Origin: Planctomycetota bacterium
GTDB lineage: Bacteria; Planctomycetota; Planctomycetia; Pirellulales; Pirellulaceae
Assembly (NCBI GenBank): GCA_014238905.1
Contig: JABAAE010000012.1
Location: 1-64,000, forward strand
Reading direction: 5' to 3'
Length of the DNA: 64,000 nt
Position numbers and translations under genes: made by a program
Shown: positions 44,904 to 54,212 of the stretch, in pieces
Layout of the letters: each line of letters starts with the position of its first letter
Position numbering within the stretch: the first letter of the stretch is position 1
Notes under the pieces: model-generated
Told to the model about the DNA's origin: nothing
What the model saw: only the letters and a program-made list of their open reading frames with translations
The model's database searches: none

Positions 44904-46298
44904 ATGAATACAATCACGGAATATTTGGAATCCAACCGATCCGCTGCTGAGGCGGAACTGTTTGAGTTGCTGAGGATTCCCAGTGTGAGTACCGACAGCC
45001 AATTTGCCAATGACGTCAAAAAAGCTGGGCATTGGGTCGCAGATAAACTGACCCAACTAGGGCTTTCCACAGAAGTGATCGCCACCCGGAGGCACCCGAT
45101 TGTCTACGCGGAGAGTCCACCGGTACCCGGAAAACCGGTGGTCCTTATCTATGGGCATTATGATGTTCAACCTCCAGATCCCTTGGAAGAATGGCACTCT
45201 CCGCCGTTCGAACCCACCGTTCGCAATGGCAACGTCTACGCCAGAGGGGCCACCGATGATAAAGGCCAGCTCTACACTCACATCAAGAGTGTCGAGGCCT
45301 GGTTGCAAACGCAGGGCAGCCTTCCGGTTCAGGTAAAATTCCTGATTGAGGGGGAAGAAGAGTGCGGAAGTGGTAGCCTTTACGAATTTCTTGATGGTCA
45401 ATATGACAACGGCCGAACCGCCATGGATCGATTGAAATCCGACATTGCTGTGATCAGCGACAATAGCCAATTCGGTCCGGGACAGCCCGCAATCACCTAT
45501 GGCTTAAAGGGAATTGCGTATTTTGAACTTCGGTTGACCGGTCCTTCGCAGGACTTGCATTCCGGATCATTTGGTGGAGCGGTCACCAATCCGGCAAATG
45601 CTCTTTCGACCCTACTGGCTGCGATCCGTGATGCGAATGGGCGAGTTCAGATTCCGGGTTTTTATGAAGATGTCATCTCGCTGGACCAACGGGAGCGAAG
45701 CCAAATCGCGGCACTGCCATTTGATGAAGATCAGTTTTGCCAACAGGTTGGTGTTAAGGCATTGAGCGGGGAGGAAGGATTCTCGACACTGGAGCGCCGA
45801 TGGGCCCGACCGACATTTGACATCAATGGTCTGTGGAGCGGTTACCAAGGCGAGGGAGCAAAAACGGTTTTGCCAGCCAGGGCGGGAGCAAAGTTCAGCT
45901 TCCGATTGGTTCCCAATCAGGATCCCGACAAGATCACTCAATCACTCAAGAAAATGCTACTTGAGCTTTGTCCACCAGGAATTGAAATGGAGTTAATCCC
46001 ATTTCATTCCGGAAAAGGAATTCTTGTCCCATTGGATAGTCCCTATTTAAGGGCCGCGGAATCAGCAATCACCAGTGGCTTTGGAACCAAACCGGTTTTT
46101 ATTCGTGAAGGTGGCTCGATTCCAGTTGTTTCGTCATTTAAAGAAAAGATGGGTATCGATACATTATTGTTGGGTTGGGGTTTGAGTGACGACAATACTC
46201 ACAGTCCCAACGAGAAGTTTCACCTGGCGGATTTTCATAAGGGTGCTTTGGCAAGTGCTCATCTGATAGACCAAATTAGCAGCTTGGAAGCATTCTGA
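44904..46298 (+). CDS. M20 family metallopeptidase (dipeptidase)
   Basis: 464 residues. Metal-binding motifs: YGHYDVQPPDPLEEW, ARGATDDKGQ, EGEEECGSGS, and the C-terminal DNTHSPNEKF. A dimerisation domain is inserted (LTGPSQDLHSGSFGG). This is the M20A/M20F dipeptidase layout of cytosolic dinuclear-zinc peptidases. ATG 44904 gives the usual N-terminus; GTG 44862 is possible. Single gene, divergent from clpS. Confidence 0.93.
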   Translation: MNTITEYLESNRSAAEAELFELLRIPSVSTDSQFANDVKKAGHWVADKLTQLGLSTEVIATRRHPIVYAESPPVPGKPVVLIYGHYDVQPPDPLEEWHSPPFEPTVRNGNVYARGATDDKGQLYTHIKSVEAWLQTQGSLPVQVKFLIEGEEECGSGSLYEFLDGQYDNGRTAMDRLKSDIAVISDNSQFGPGQPAITYGLKGIAYFELRLTGPSQDLHSGSFGGAVTNPANALSTLLAAIRDANGRVQIPGFYEDVISLDQRERSQIAALPFDEDQFCQQVGVKALSGEEGFSTLERRWARPTFDINGLWSGYQGEGAKTVLPARAGAKFSFRLVPNQDPDKITQSLKKMLLELCPPGIEMELIPFHSGKGILVPLDSPYLRAAESAITSGFGTKPVFIREGGSIPVVSSFKEKMGIDTLLLGWGLSDDNTHSPNEKFHLADFHKGALASAHLIDQISSLEAF

Positions 46299-46408
46299 AT
46301 TGGGGATTGTCACCCAGCCATGTTTGCCAATCGGGCATCGGATTCAACAGGGTCCAGAAAAAAATCAACTAGTCAAATGGGCTGCCAAGGCCCCGGGGAA
46401 TAATTTAG

Positions 46409-47683
46409 ATGCTGGAACGCAAATATATACTGGCCAACGTTGAGGAGGTCTTGGAGAACTGCAGAAATCGAGGGGTGGAATGCGATGTCAACCGTCTGGT
46501 CGATTTGGAGCATCAGCGGAAGGAAAAGGATCATCAATCACAGGAATTTAACCGATTGGCCAACGAGATTTCCAAGAGGATCGGTAAAGCATCTTCTGAA
46601 GAACGGGATTCACTGAAGGAAGAGGCGCGAGTTTATCGGCAAAAGAAAGAAACTGCTGCTTCGGAATGCGAGGAGCTGGATTCGGCCATCGTTGAACTTC
46701 AAATCCGGATTCCTAACCTTTCGCATCCTTCGGCACCCGTTGGAAAGGACGATAAGGATAATCTGGAAATACGACGTGGTCAGCACTCACCTCGAACATT
46801 TGATTTTGCGATACAGGATCATGTTGAAATCGGCGAACGGCTGGACCTCATTGACTTCGAAGGCGGAGCCAAAACGACCGGGGCCGGTTTTTATTTCCTG
46901 AAGAATGAGGCGGTACTTTTGGAGATGGCTCTTCAGCATTACGCCATTTCGGAGCTGACGCGTCGCGGATTTCTACCGGTAACCACACCTGATTTGGCGC
47001 AGGATAAAATCCTGGAGGGGATTGGTTTCAATCCGCGGGGGAATGAAACACAGGTGTATAGCATTGAAAATACCAACCTATGTCTGGTGGGAACTGCTGA
47101 GATTACCCTCGGTGGACTCTATTCGGGACACACCTTTGCTGCCGATGAGTTGCCTCTAAAGCTCTGTGGTCTCAGCCATTGCTTTCGGACTGAAGCAGGG
47201 GCCGCTGGCAGGGCATCCAAAGGCCTATACCGAGTTCATCAGTTTACAAAAATAGAGATGTTTGCTTACGCTTTACCTGATCAAAGTGAGGCCATTCTCG
47301 AAGAGCTGTGTGGCATCGAGTGCGATTTGTTTGATGCTCTTGGGATTCCTTTTCGAGTTGTGGATACCTCGACCGGCGATTTGGGAGGGCCTGCCTATCG
47401 CAAATTTGATCTGGAAGCTTGGATGCCGGGGCGTGGCCAAAGCGGTGAATGGGGTGAAGTGACGTCCACTTCCAACTGCACCGATTACCAGGCTCGACGT
47501 TTGAATTGCAGGTATAAGACCAAGGGAGAAAAAGGTACGAAATTCGTCCATACGCTCAATGGGACTGCCATCGCATGCAGTCGGGCATTAATCGCGATTC
47601 TGGAAAACAACCAGCAGGCAGATGGATCGATTACCATTCCAGAAGTGCTTCAGCCGATGATGGGCAAGGATCGCATTGGTTAA
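46409..47683 (+). CDS. serS: Seryl-tRNA synthetase
   Basis: 424 residues. N-terminal coiled-coil arm (about 30-100) binds the tRNA long arm. The class II catalytic core shows GTAEITLGGLYSG, FRTEAGAAGRASKGLYRVHQF and TSTSNCTDYQARRLNCRYK, and ends VHTLNGTAIACSRALIAILEN. It charges tRNA-Ser. GGGGAA lies before the ATG. Single gene followed by a tandem array. Confidence 0.98.
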   Translation: MLERKYILANVEEVLENCRNRGVECDVNRLVDLEHQRKEKDHQSQEFNRLANEISKRIGKASSEERDSLKEEARVYRQKKETAASECEELDSAIVELQIRIPNLSHPSAPVGKDDKDNLEIRRGQHSPRTFDFAIQDHVEIGERLDLIDFEGGAKTTGAGFYFLKNEAVLLEMALQHYAISELTRRGFLPVTTPDLAQDKILEGIGFNPRGNETQVYSIENTNLCLVGTAEITLGGLYSGHTFAADELPLKLCGLSHCFRTEAGAAGRASKGLYRVHQFTKIEMFAYALPDQSEAILEELCGIECDLFDALGIPFRVVDTSTGDLGGPAYRKFDLEAWMPGRGQSGEWGEVTSTSNCTDYQARRLNCRYKTKGEKGTKFVHTLNGTAIACSRALIAILENNQQADGSITIPEVLQPMMGKDRIG

Positions 47684-47770
47684 ACGGTGCCTTTGGGAGC
47701 AATGAGCTCGGAATCACCAGGACGGCAAGAACGGCTCCGATCTCAGGATGGTCCGCCGAATACCGATTGA

Positions 47771-47831
47771 CTGGAACACAGATTGCCTGAAACACAGACT
47801 GCCTGAAACACAGACTGCCTGAAACACAGAG
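47771..47831. repeat. 16 bp tandem repeat, about 3.75 copies
   Basis: Unit ctgaaacacagactgc at 47771 (two changes), 47787, 47803 and a partial copy at 47819. Lies between serS and the Nudix gene, ending 30 bases before the Nudix ATG. Confidence 0.95.
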
Positions 47832-47860
47832 ATGACTGAATCACACCCCGGCTGATCATT

Positions 47861-48388
47861 ATGATACCACCCTTTGAGGATGTTTTTAATTATTGCCCAG
47901 TGTGCGGTACGCCGTCGCCGATGGTTGGCCAAAATCCGTTTGTTTGTACGGACTGTGATTTCCATTTCCATTTTCCACCTACGGTTGCTGTTGGTGCGCT
48001 GATCATCAACGATCAACAGGAGATCCTGTTTATTGAGCGGAGTAAAAATCCTGGCAAGGGTCTACTGGGATTGCCCGGTGGTTTTGTGGATGCCGGCGAA
48101 ACCGCCGAAGCAGCGGTCGTCCGTGAAATCAAAGAGGAAGTCGGGCTGGTGGTCCAACAGTTGGAATATTTGACGACTTTTCCCAACGTGTATCAGTACA
48201 AAGGTGTTGCCAACGACATACTGGATGTTTTTTTCGTTTCCCGAATCTCGGACATCCCCAACCTGCAGCTGCAGGCGAGTGAGGTAGTCGACGCTTTTTT
48301 CGGTGCTCCCGCTGCGGATTTTCTCAGCCGTATGGCGTTTGATTCAAACCGACTCGCTATCGAGTTTTACCAGTCCCAGCAAAGTTGA
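47861..48388 (+). CDS. Nudix hydrolase with N-terminal zinc ribbon
   Basis: 175 residues. A zinc ribbon (CPVCG at 12-16, CTDC at 29-32) precedes the Nudix box GGFVDAGE...REIKEEVGL. This resembles NudC-like NADH pyrophosphatases but lacks their N-terminal domain, so the substrate is uncertain; nucleotide-sugar or dinucleotide hydrolysis is possible. The upstream tandem array lies in the likely leader. Confidence 0.88.
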   Translation: MIPPFEDVFNYCPVCGTPSPMVGQNPFVCTDCDFHFHFPPTVAVGALIINDQQEILFIERSKNPGKGLLGLPGGFVDAGETAEAAVVREIKEEVGLVVQQLEYLTTFPNVYQYKGVANDILDVFFVSRISDIPNLQLQASEVVDAFFGAPAADFLSRMAFDSNRLAIEFYQSQQS

Positions 48389-48486
48389 AATTCCGCATCC
48401 TCGATCTTCACCTGAGCGGGCAGACTACCGCGCCGGTTTCCTCGATATTGGTGCAGGGGCGATTGAGAGTGTTGCAGGCTAGGGGT

Positions 48487-49194
48487 TCAGTTGGGTGGGT
48501 TTAGTTGTCCAGCAAATATGTCATTTGTAGATCCGGACTGGGTTTGAAGACGATTGGCAAAAAACTGTTTCCATTGGCTCACACTTAAACCAATGTTCGC
48601 GTTGGTGACTTTCTCCAACGATTTCATCGACACGTATTGCAAGGCAGGTTCGGGCTCATTGAGAACCTGTGCGAGAGCGTCTTCGGTGGCGGTGCCAGGG
48701 AAGTTGCCAAGATTGCGAATGGCACTGGCCCGTACATCCTTATCGGTATCCGATCTCAAAACACGCAATAGCTCTTGGCCTGCGGTAGGAGTCTGACGTA
48801 GCGAGATAGCATTTAACGCGGCAATCCGGACTTCAGCTTCTGGATCCTCGAGCATGCTTTTGAGAATCTGATCTGCTTTTTCGGTTTCGAATTCTCCCAA
48901 TGCATAGGCAGCATCCACTCTAAGTTGAATGATCTTTTCGTTCTCAATCATCTTGGCCAGATTTTCGGCTGCATTTTCTTTTTCGGCCGCTGATAATCCG
49001 CCCGCTGACCGCGCCAGGGCCCTTAATTTGGATTTCCTTGCATGAACGGTTTCGGCAATAGCCTCATCGGCTTTCCATTGGGCTTGGACCCAGGGAAGAT
49101 AATGCCCCGCTTTCCATAGTGGGCCTTCCGCGCACCCGCCGGCCAACGTCAGCGAAAGCATGAGAACGGAATATATCAATCGGCGATCTATCAA
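48487..49194 (-). CDS. HEAT-repeat lipoprotein
   Basis: 235 residues. Signal with Arg-Arg, hydrophobic core and lipobox LAGGC (Cys21), then HEAT/PBS-lyase-type repeats: LRVDAAYALGEFETEKAD, EVRIAALNAISLRQ, DVRASAIRNLGNFPG, ALQYVSMKSLEKV. Predicted outer-membrane or periplasmic scaffold for protein-protein binding. TTG 49194 is chosen because the ATG at 49161 would leave too short a signal. It overlaps a short upstream ORF by four bases. Confidence 0.8.
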   Translation of the reverse strand: MIDRRLIYSVLMLSLTLAGGCAEGPLWKAGHYLPWVQAQWKADEAIAETVHARKSKLRALARSAGGLSAAEKENAAENLAKMIENEKIIQLRVDAAYALGEFETEKADQILKSMLEDPEAEVRIAALNAISLRQTPTAGQELLRVLRSDTDKDVRASAIRNLGNFPGTATEDALAQVLNEPEPALQYVSMKSLEKVTNANIGLSVSQWKQFFANRLQTQSGSTNDIFAGQLNPPN

Positions 49195-49376
49195 GGCGGC
49201 ACCATGTTGTATTTTGAAATTTGGTGGGAAGATATCAAAACCGATGCTGGCCCAAAAGATCGATTCTGTTTGGAAAAGTAGGTGCTGAATTGGGAATCGT
49301 TTTCCCGGGTCTGTGCGCTGATAGCTCCGACCGCCTCATCCATGCTCTGCCAGTCTTGATTGGATTCACCAACCAA
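49191..49376 (-). CDS. Short ORF coupled to the HEAT lipoprotein
   Basis: 61 residues from TTG (an ATG at 49343 would give 50), polar and soluble. Its TGA overlaps the TTG start of the lipoprotein, the pattern of translational coupling. No family recognised. Could be a real small protein or a leader ORF. Confidence 0.35.
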   Translation of the reverse strand: MVGESNQDWQSMDEAVGAISAQTRENDSQFSTYFSKQNRSFGPASVLISSHQISKYNMVPP

Positions 49377-49978
49377 CTCAGATGAATCGGTCGAACGAAG
49401 CTTGTTGCAGATTTCTCATTTTGCCTATTCTTCCTATTTGCTCGATTAGGTTGGGTGACATGATTTGTTAAGCGGTTTTGGTAACGGTGGTGAGAGTAGA
49501 ACCTGCCAGCGAAAGCGACGATCAGGGAACCACACGAATTCCCTTGTTGGATCCCTTGGGATGTTTTGCCCCTCCCAGACGGCCCGAAAAAGAAATTAAA
49601 ATTATTGGAAGATGACTGTCTGGATGGAGGTTGTTTTGACTTCCCGAACCGAGTTTGGGGTGTCAGGCGGATGCCGCTTTCACCCACGGCGAAGGGTGAG
49701 GATGATTGGCAGGAGCATGGTAGATGCGCCGATTCTTGGGAAAAAAGTTCTCGGGGAATTTTTTTGAACGACAAACTTGTCCTGCCTGCTGTCCGCTCGC
49801 GTAGGTTGAAGCTTGAGATTTGCTACACCAAGGACGCAAAAGGACCGTTTCATGCAGCGGGCGCGTCTACTGCAAGCCAAACTCACCGTCAAGCAGGAAT
49901 GGCAGACACTTGGGTTAGCGAATAAAATCAGTGGTGGTTCTTTGGATCTTCCTTTGCATTCCCGGTCAACGAATTGCC
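49377..49978. other. 602 bp stretch without a supported gene
   Basis: Upstream of dnaE, divergent from the small ORF. Open frames on both strands (for example 49235-49774 minus, 49566-49925 plus) contradict each other and have no domain or ribosome-binding site. Confidence 0.45.
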
Positions 49979-52900
49979 ATGACTTCCCGTTCATTTGTTC
50001 ATCTGCATTGCCATAGCCATTTTAGTCTTTTGGATGGCGCGGGTTCCATTCCACGCTTGGTGGGCAGAGCAAAAGAACACGGTATGAATGCTTTGGCATT
50101 GACCGACCATGGCAATCTGCATGGGGCACTAGAGTTTTACCGGGAATGTCGAAGTCAGGATATTAATCCGATAATCGGGTATGAGGCTTATATTGCGCCC
50201 GGCGACCGGCGAATGAAATCGGGTGGCCCAGGAAAGGAATCTTCTTATCATTTGACGCTGCTCTGTCAGAATCAAACCGGGTTCAAAAACTTAATCAAGA
50301 TGGCCTCCGCGGCGAGTCTGGAGGGATTCTATTTCAAGCCGCGAATCGATAAAGAACTCTTGGAACGATATCACGAAGGAATCATTTGCCTTAGCGGTTG
50401 TGTTTCCAGCGAATTCAGTCAGTCGATATTGCGAGGTGGCAACGGCGCTGAGGAGTCGCTTCAGAAATCCCGTGAGATTGCCGAGTGGTTTGGGAAGTTG
50501 TTTGGTGATCGCTACTTTATCGAGATCATGAATAACGGTCTTGATATTCAGCGAATGCAACTGGAGGGTGCTGTCGATGTTTCCAAAGACGTCGGGATCC
50601 CGCTGGTGGCCACCAGCGATTGTCACTACGTCGACCAGTCCGATGCTGAAGCGCAGGATGTCATGTTGTGCATCAACACCGGGAGGTTTCGGACTGATAC
50701 CAATCGCATGAAGATGGAAAATGACCAGTTCTATCTTCGATCCCAGGAGGATATGTATGGTTACTTTCCGGGATTGGAGGACGCCTGTTCCCGCAGCCAG
50801 GAAATCGCAGATCGGGTGGATATCGATTTGGAATTGGGTAAACGCCATTTCCCGGTTTACGATGACTTGGCTGGGAAAACACCGGACGAGTTATTGCGAG
50901 AGTTGTGTGAAAAAGGTCTACGCGAGAGATACGCTGACGCCCCGGAAATGTACAAAGATGGCATCCTCGCCGAGGTGGTTCTAAAAAGGCTCGACCGCGA
51001 GTTGGGAGTGATCGGTAAATTGGGTTTTCCCAATTACTTCTTGATTGTATGGGACTTTGTTCGTCATTCCAGGGAGCTCGATATTCCAGCGACGGCCCGT
51101 GGCAGCGGCGTAGGAGCTCTTGTTTGCTATGCGCTCTATTTGAGCCATGTTTGCCCGATTAAATATGACTTGCTATTCGAAAGGTTCTTGGACGAAAGTC
51201 GTCTGGAAGCACCTGATATTGATATCGACTTCTGCAAGGAACGCCGGGGAGACGTGATCCGCTACGTCAAAGAAAAGTATGGTGAAGAAAGTGTGGCTCA
51301 AATTGGCACTTTTGGCACCCTGGCAGCTCGCGCGGCGATCAAGGATGTCGGCCGCGCTTTAGGCATTCCTTTGGCGAGGGTTAACCAGATAACAGGTATG
51401 GTGCCGGATGAATTGGGGATATCCCTTGATGATGCTTTGGAAAAAAGTGAGGAGTTAAAGGCAACCTATCAAAACGATGGAGAGATTCGCGAGCTACTGG
51501 ACTTGGCTCGGAAAATAGAGGGTTTGGCACGTAACGTCGGGACCCACGCGGCTGCTGTTGTAATCGGAGACAAACCGCTCACAGAATATGTCCCGCTCGG
51601 CAGGGTGAGTGGGAAAGAGGATATTATTACCCAGTGGTCGATGAATGACGTAGAGGATGCTGGCCTTCTCAAAATGGATTTTCTTGGATTAAAGAACCTG
51701 ACGGTTCTCTCCAAAGCGGTCGAGATGATAAAGCAAACCACCGGTGAACAGATCGATCCGTTAAAATTTCCTTTGGATGACAAGGAGGTCTATGCCTTGT
51801 TGCAACGTGGGGAAACCAAGGGAGTTTTTCAGCTGGAGAGTGGTGGGATCCGGGATCTCTTGCAAAAGATGAAGCCGGATCACTTCAATGATATTATCGC
51901 AACGGCTGCCCTTTATCGTCCTGGTCCGTTGGAGGGCGGCATGGTGCAGACGTATATCGACGTCAAGCATAAGCGTAAAGAGCCGGACTACGGACATCCT
52001 GTCTTGGAGGAAATCCTGTCCGAGACCAATGGTGTAATGGTTTACCAGGAACAGGTCATGAGAATCCTGAATCGTCTGGGAGGAATTCCTCTGGCTAAAG
52101 CCTATACCTGTATTAAAGCCATCTCCAAGAAAAAGGAGAAAATGATCGCCCAGAATTATGAGGCATTCATTCAGGGTGCGGTTGGGAATGGGCTTGGAAA
52201 GAAGGAAGCTGAAGATTTCTGGGGCATGATATTGAAATTCGCTGGTTACGGCTTTAACAAAAGCCATTCCACCGCCTATGCGTTGATTGCTTACCAAACA
52301 GCCTACTTGAAGGCACATTATTCGGTGGAATTCATGGCGGCTTTATTGTCGGGGGATATTCCCAACAGGAACTTTACCGGCAAAGACAAACTGGTCGAAC
52401 ATATGGAAGATTGTGTTCGCATGAACATCGAAGTTGTCCCTGCCTCGGTGAATACTTCGGAGGTTGATTTTGCTGTTGGCGATGGAAAAATCTACTTCGG
52501 CATGTCAGCAATCAAAAGTTGTGGTGATAGCGCCGCCGAGGCATTGGTCGGTGAACGAAAAGAAAACGGACCCTTTAAAGATCTGTTTGACATTTGTGAA
52601 CGGGTTGAAGCATCGTCCTGTAACCGTTCCACGTTGGAAACGCTGGTCAAGGCAGGAGCAATGGATGCCTTCGGCCATAAACGGAGCCAATTGTTGGCCG
52701 TCCTTGACCGGGCGATTCAGGCCGGTGCAAGTGCCCAAGCCGATCGGCAAAGTGGTCAAATCAGCCTTTTCGGTGAAGAGGCCAAAACCAACGAAGAACC
52801 GGTTGATATGCCGGACATGGCCGAGATGTCTGACCGCGAGAAGTCACTTGCGGAGAAAGAGGTCCTTGGATTTTATCTAACCAGTCACCCACTGGCTGAA

Positions 52901-53515
52901 TTTCGATCATCTCTTGATATGCACTGTTCCCATTCATCAGGAAATCTCGCTGGGATGAAGGATCGATCTGATGCCACCCTGGGGGGAATGGCTTCTTCGT
53001 TAAAGTTTTCTAACGTCAAGAGGGCTCGAGAACCTGGAGCCAATACCCGTTACGTGATGTTCGACTTAGAGGATCTTGAGGGTTCGGTTCGTTGCATTTG
53101 TTGGCCGACCGAGTTTGAAAGAATAGGGCATCTGATCCAGGCTGATGCCGTTTTGATCGTGGACGGAAAAGTAGACAAGCGGGGTGGTGATGAAGCTAAC
53201 CTGGTTGTCAAGGAAGTCGTTCCCATCGATCAAATGCAGGAAAGAAATACGATCGGATTGACGATCAGAATTCAGGAAGGCGAACATCAGGAAGGTGTGT
53301 TTTCAAAAATTCAGGAAATTTTGCGGGGCTACCCCGGTAGCAAGAGTGTCAGCTTTTCCATCCAGCTGAAGGATCAGACTACCGTTCAGGTCAAGTCCCA
53401 TAAAAAGGGAATTGAAATTCAACCTGAATTATGCGATCGGCTCGATGATCTCCTGGGAAAAGGGAACATCAAGCCGGTGTTTGCACGCACGCGGCCAAAG
53501 CGGGCTCGCGTCTGA
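49979..53515 (+). CDS. dnaE: DNA polymerase III alpha subunit
   Basis: 1178 residues. PHP domain at the N-terminus (HLHCHSHFSLLDGAG, ALTDHGNLHG), then the C-family polymerase: palm with SGVGALVCYALYL and PDIDIDFCKERRGDVIRYV (catalytic Asp pair), LLKMDFLGLKNL (third Asp), fingers ATAALYRPGPLEGGM and KSHSTAYALIAYQTAYLKAHY, helix-hairpin-helix and an OB domain (RYVMFDLEDLEGSVRCICWP). This is the replicative DnaE1 type. ATG 49979 matches the family N-terminus; an in-frame start at 49931 adds 16 unlikely residues. Convergent with an ERI1-like exonuclease. Confidence 0.97.
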   Translation: MTSRSFVHLHCHSHFSLLDGAGSIPRLVGRAKEHGMNALALTDHGNLHGALEFYRECRSQDINPIIGYEAYIAPGDRRMKSGGPGKESSYHLTLLCQNQTGFKNLIKMASAASLEGFYFKPRIDKELLERYHEGIICLSGCVSSEFSQSILRGGNGAEESLQKSREIAEWFGKLFGDRYFIEIMNNGLDIQRMQLEGAVDVSKDVGIPLVATSDCHYVDQSDAEAQDVMLCINTGRFRTDTNRMKMENDQFYLRSQEDMYGYFPGLEDACSRSQEIADRVDIDLELGKRHFPVYDDLAGKTPDELLRELCEKGLRERYADAPEMYKDGILAEVVLKRLDRELGVIGKLGFPNYFLIVWDFVRHSRELDIPATARGSGVGALVCYALYLSHVCPIKYDLLFERFLDESRLEAPDIDIDFCKERRGDVIRYVKEKYGEESVAQIGTFGTLAARAAIKDVGRALGIPLARVNQITGMVPDELGISLDDALEKSEELKATYQNDGEIRELLDLARKIEGLARNVGTHAAAVVIGDKPLTEYVPLGRVSGKEDIITQWSMNDVEDAGLLKMDFLGLKNLTVLSKAVEMIKQTTGEQIDPLKFPLDDKEVYALLQRGETKGVFQLESGGIRDLLQKMKPDHFNDIIATAALYRPGPLEGGMVQTYIDVKHKRKEPDYGHPVLEEILSETNGVMVYQEQVMRILNRLGGIPLAKAYTCIKAISKKKEKMIAQNYEAFIQGAVGNGLGKKEAEDFWGMILKFAGYGFNKSHSTAYALIAYQTAYLKAHYSVEFMAALLSGDIPNRNFTGKDKLVEHMEDCVRMNIEVVPASVNTSEVDFAVGDGKIYFGMSAIKSCGDSAAEALVGERKENGPFKDLFDICERVEASSCNRSTLETLVKAGAMDAFGHKRSQLLAVLDRAIQAGASAQADRQSGQISLFGEEAKTNEEPVDMPDMAEMSDREKSLAEKEVLGFYLTSHPLAEFRSSLDMHCSHSSGNLAGMKDRSDATLGGMASSLKFSNVKRAREPGANTRYVMFDLEDLEGSVRCICWPTEFERIGHLIQADAVLIVDGKVDKRGGDEANLVVKEVVPIDQMQERNTIGLTIRIQEGEHQEGVFSKIQEILRGYPGSKSVSFSIQLKDQTTVQVKSHKKGIEIQPELCDRLDDLLGKGNIKPVFARTRPKRARV

Positions 53516-53589
53516 ACGAAGAAGATGCAAGACGGCCACTAAGTCGTTGGACTCATGCAGTGAAACTTGCCGTCGTGGTTAATGGTAGC

Positions 53590-54156
53590 TTATTCTGATT
53601 GATGACGACCCTGGCCGATCAGCCATGCCAGGATTTTTGCCGTGTTCCATGCGTCGTCGACCCCACGATGCAGCGGCCCATCCAGTTGCCAGTCGAGGTG
53701 TTGGAATGCGGCATCCAGGTCCAGTTCCTTATCCAAACCAAGGGCAAGTGAAAAGAGTGTTTTCACGTTGAGATGCGTAGGGCCAAAGGGATAACGCAGT
53801 TTGTATTCATTGCAATTTCGCTGAAAATGGCTCCGGTCATAATCGCCCCAACTGGCCATGACTCTTTGACGAGACTGATATTCTTTCTCCAGAACGGCGC
53901 AGGCATTGGAAAGTGGTCGGGCTCTTTCCACCATTTCCGGTGTGATAGAAGTCAATTGGGTGCAAAATTCGCCAATATGAGACTTCATCGGTTTGACCAT
54001 GATGGCCCGTTTTTCCTCCCGCTGGAGGGTTTTGGGATCCAAAAGGCAAAGTCCCACCTCGATGATTTCACTCATTTGACCACGTGCCGGATAGCCACCC
54101 TCCCAGCAAGTTGATTCGATATCAATGACGACGATTTTATCCAGAGAGCGTGCCAT
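53590..54156 (-). CDS. DEDDh 3'-5' exonuclease (ERI1/KapD-like)
   Basis: 188 residues. Exonuclease motifs: VVIDIESTC (Asp12, Glu14), FCTQLTSITPEMV, SWGDYDRSHFQ and HRGVDDAWNTAKI, giving the DEDDh set. The FCTQLT motif places it with ERI1/KapD-type RNases rather than the DnaQ proofreader. A role in RNA 3'-end trimming is inferred from the family. Convergent with dnaE, 74 bases apart. Confidence 0.88.
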   Translation of the reverse strand: MARSLDKIVVIDIESTCWEGGYPARGQMSEIIEVGLCLLDPKTLQREEKRAIMVKPMKSHIGEFCTQLTSITPEMVERARPLSNACAVLEKEYQSRQRVMASWGDYDRSHFQRNCNEYKLRYPFGPTHLNVKTLFSLALGLDKELDLDAAFQHLDWQLDGPLHRGVDDAWNTAKILAWLIGQGRHQSE

Positions 54157-54212
54157 TCATTTTTCCGTCTGCGATTAATATAGGGAGGCAAATTGCCGGG
54201 TTCAGGATGGGG

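Noticed and set aside
49235-49925. Long overlapping ORFs on both strands upstream of dnaE
   Set aside because: They contradict each other and have no recognisable domain or ribosome-binding site.
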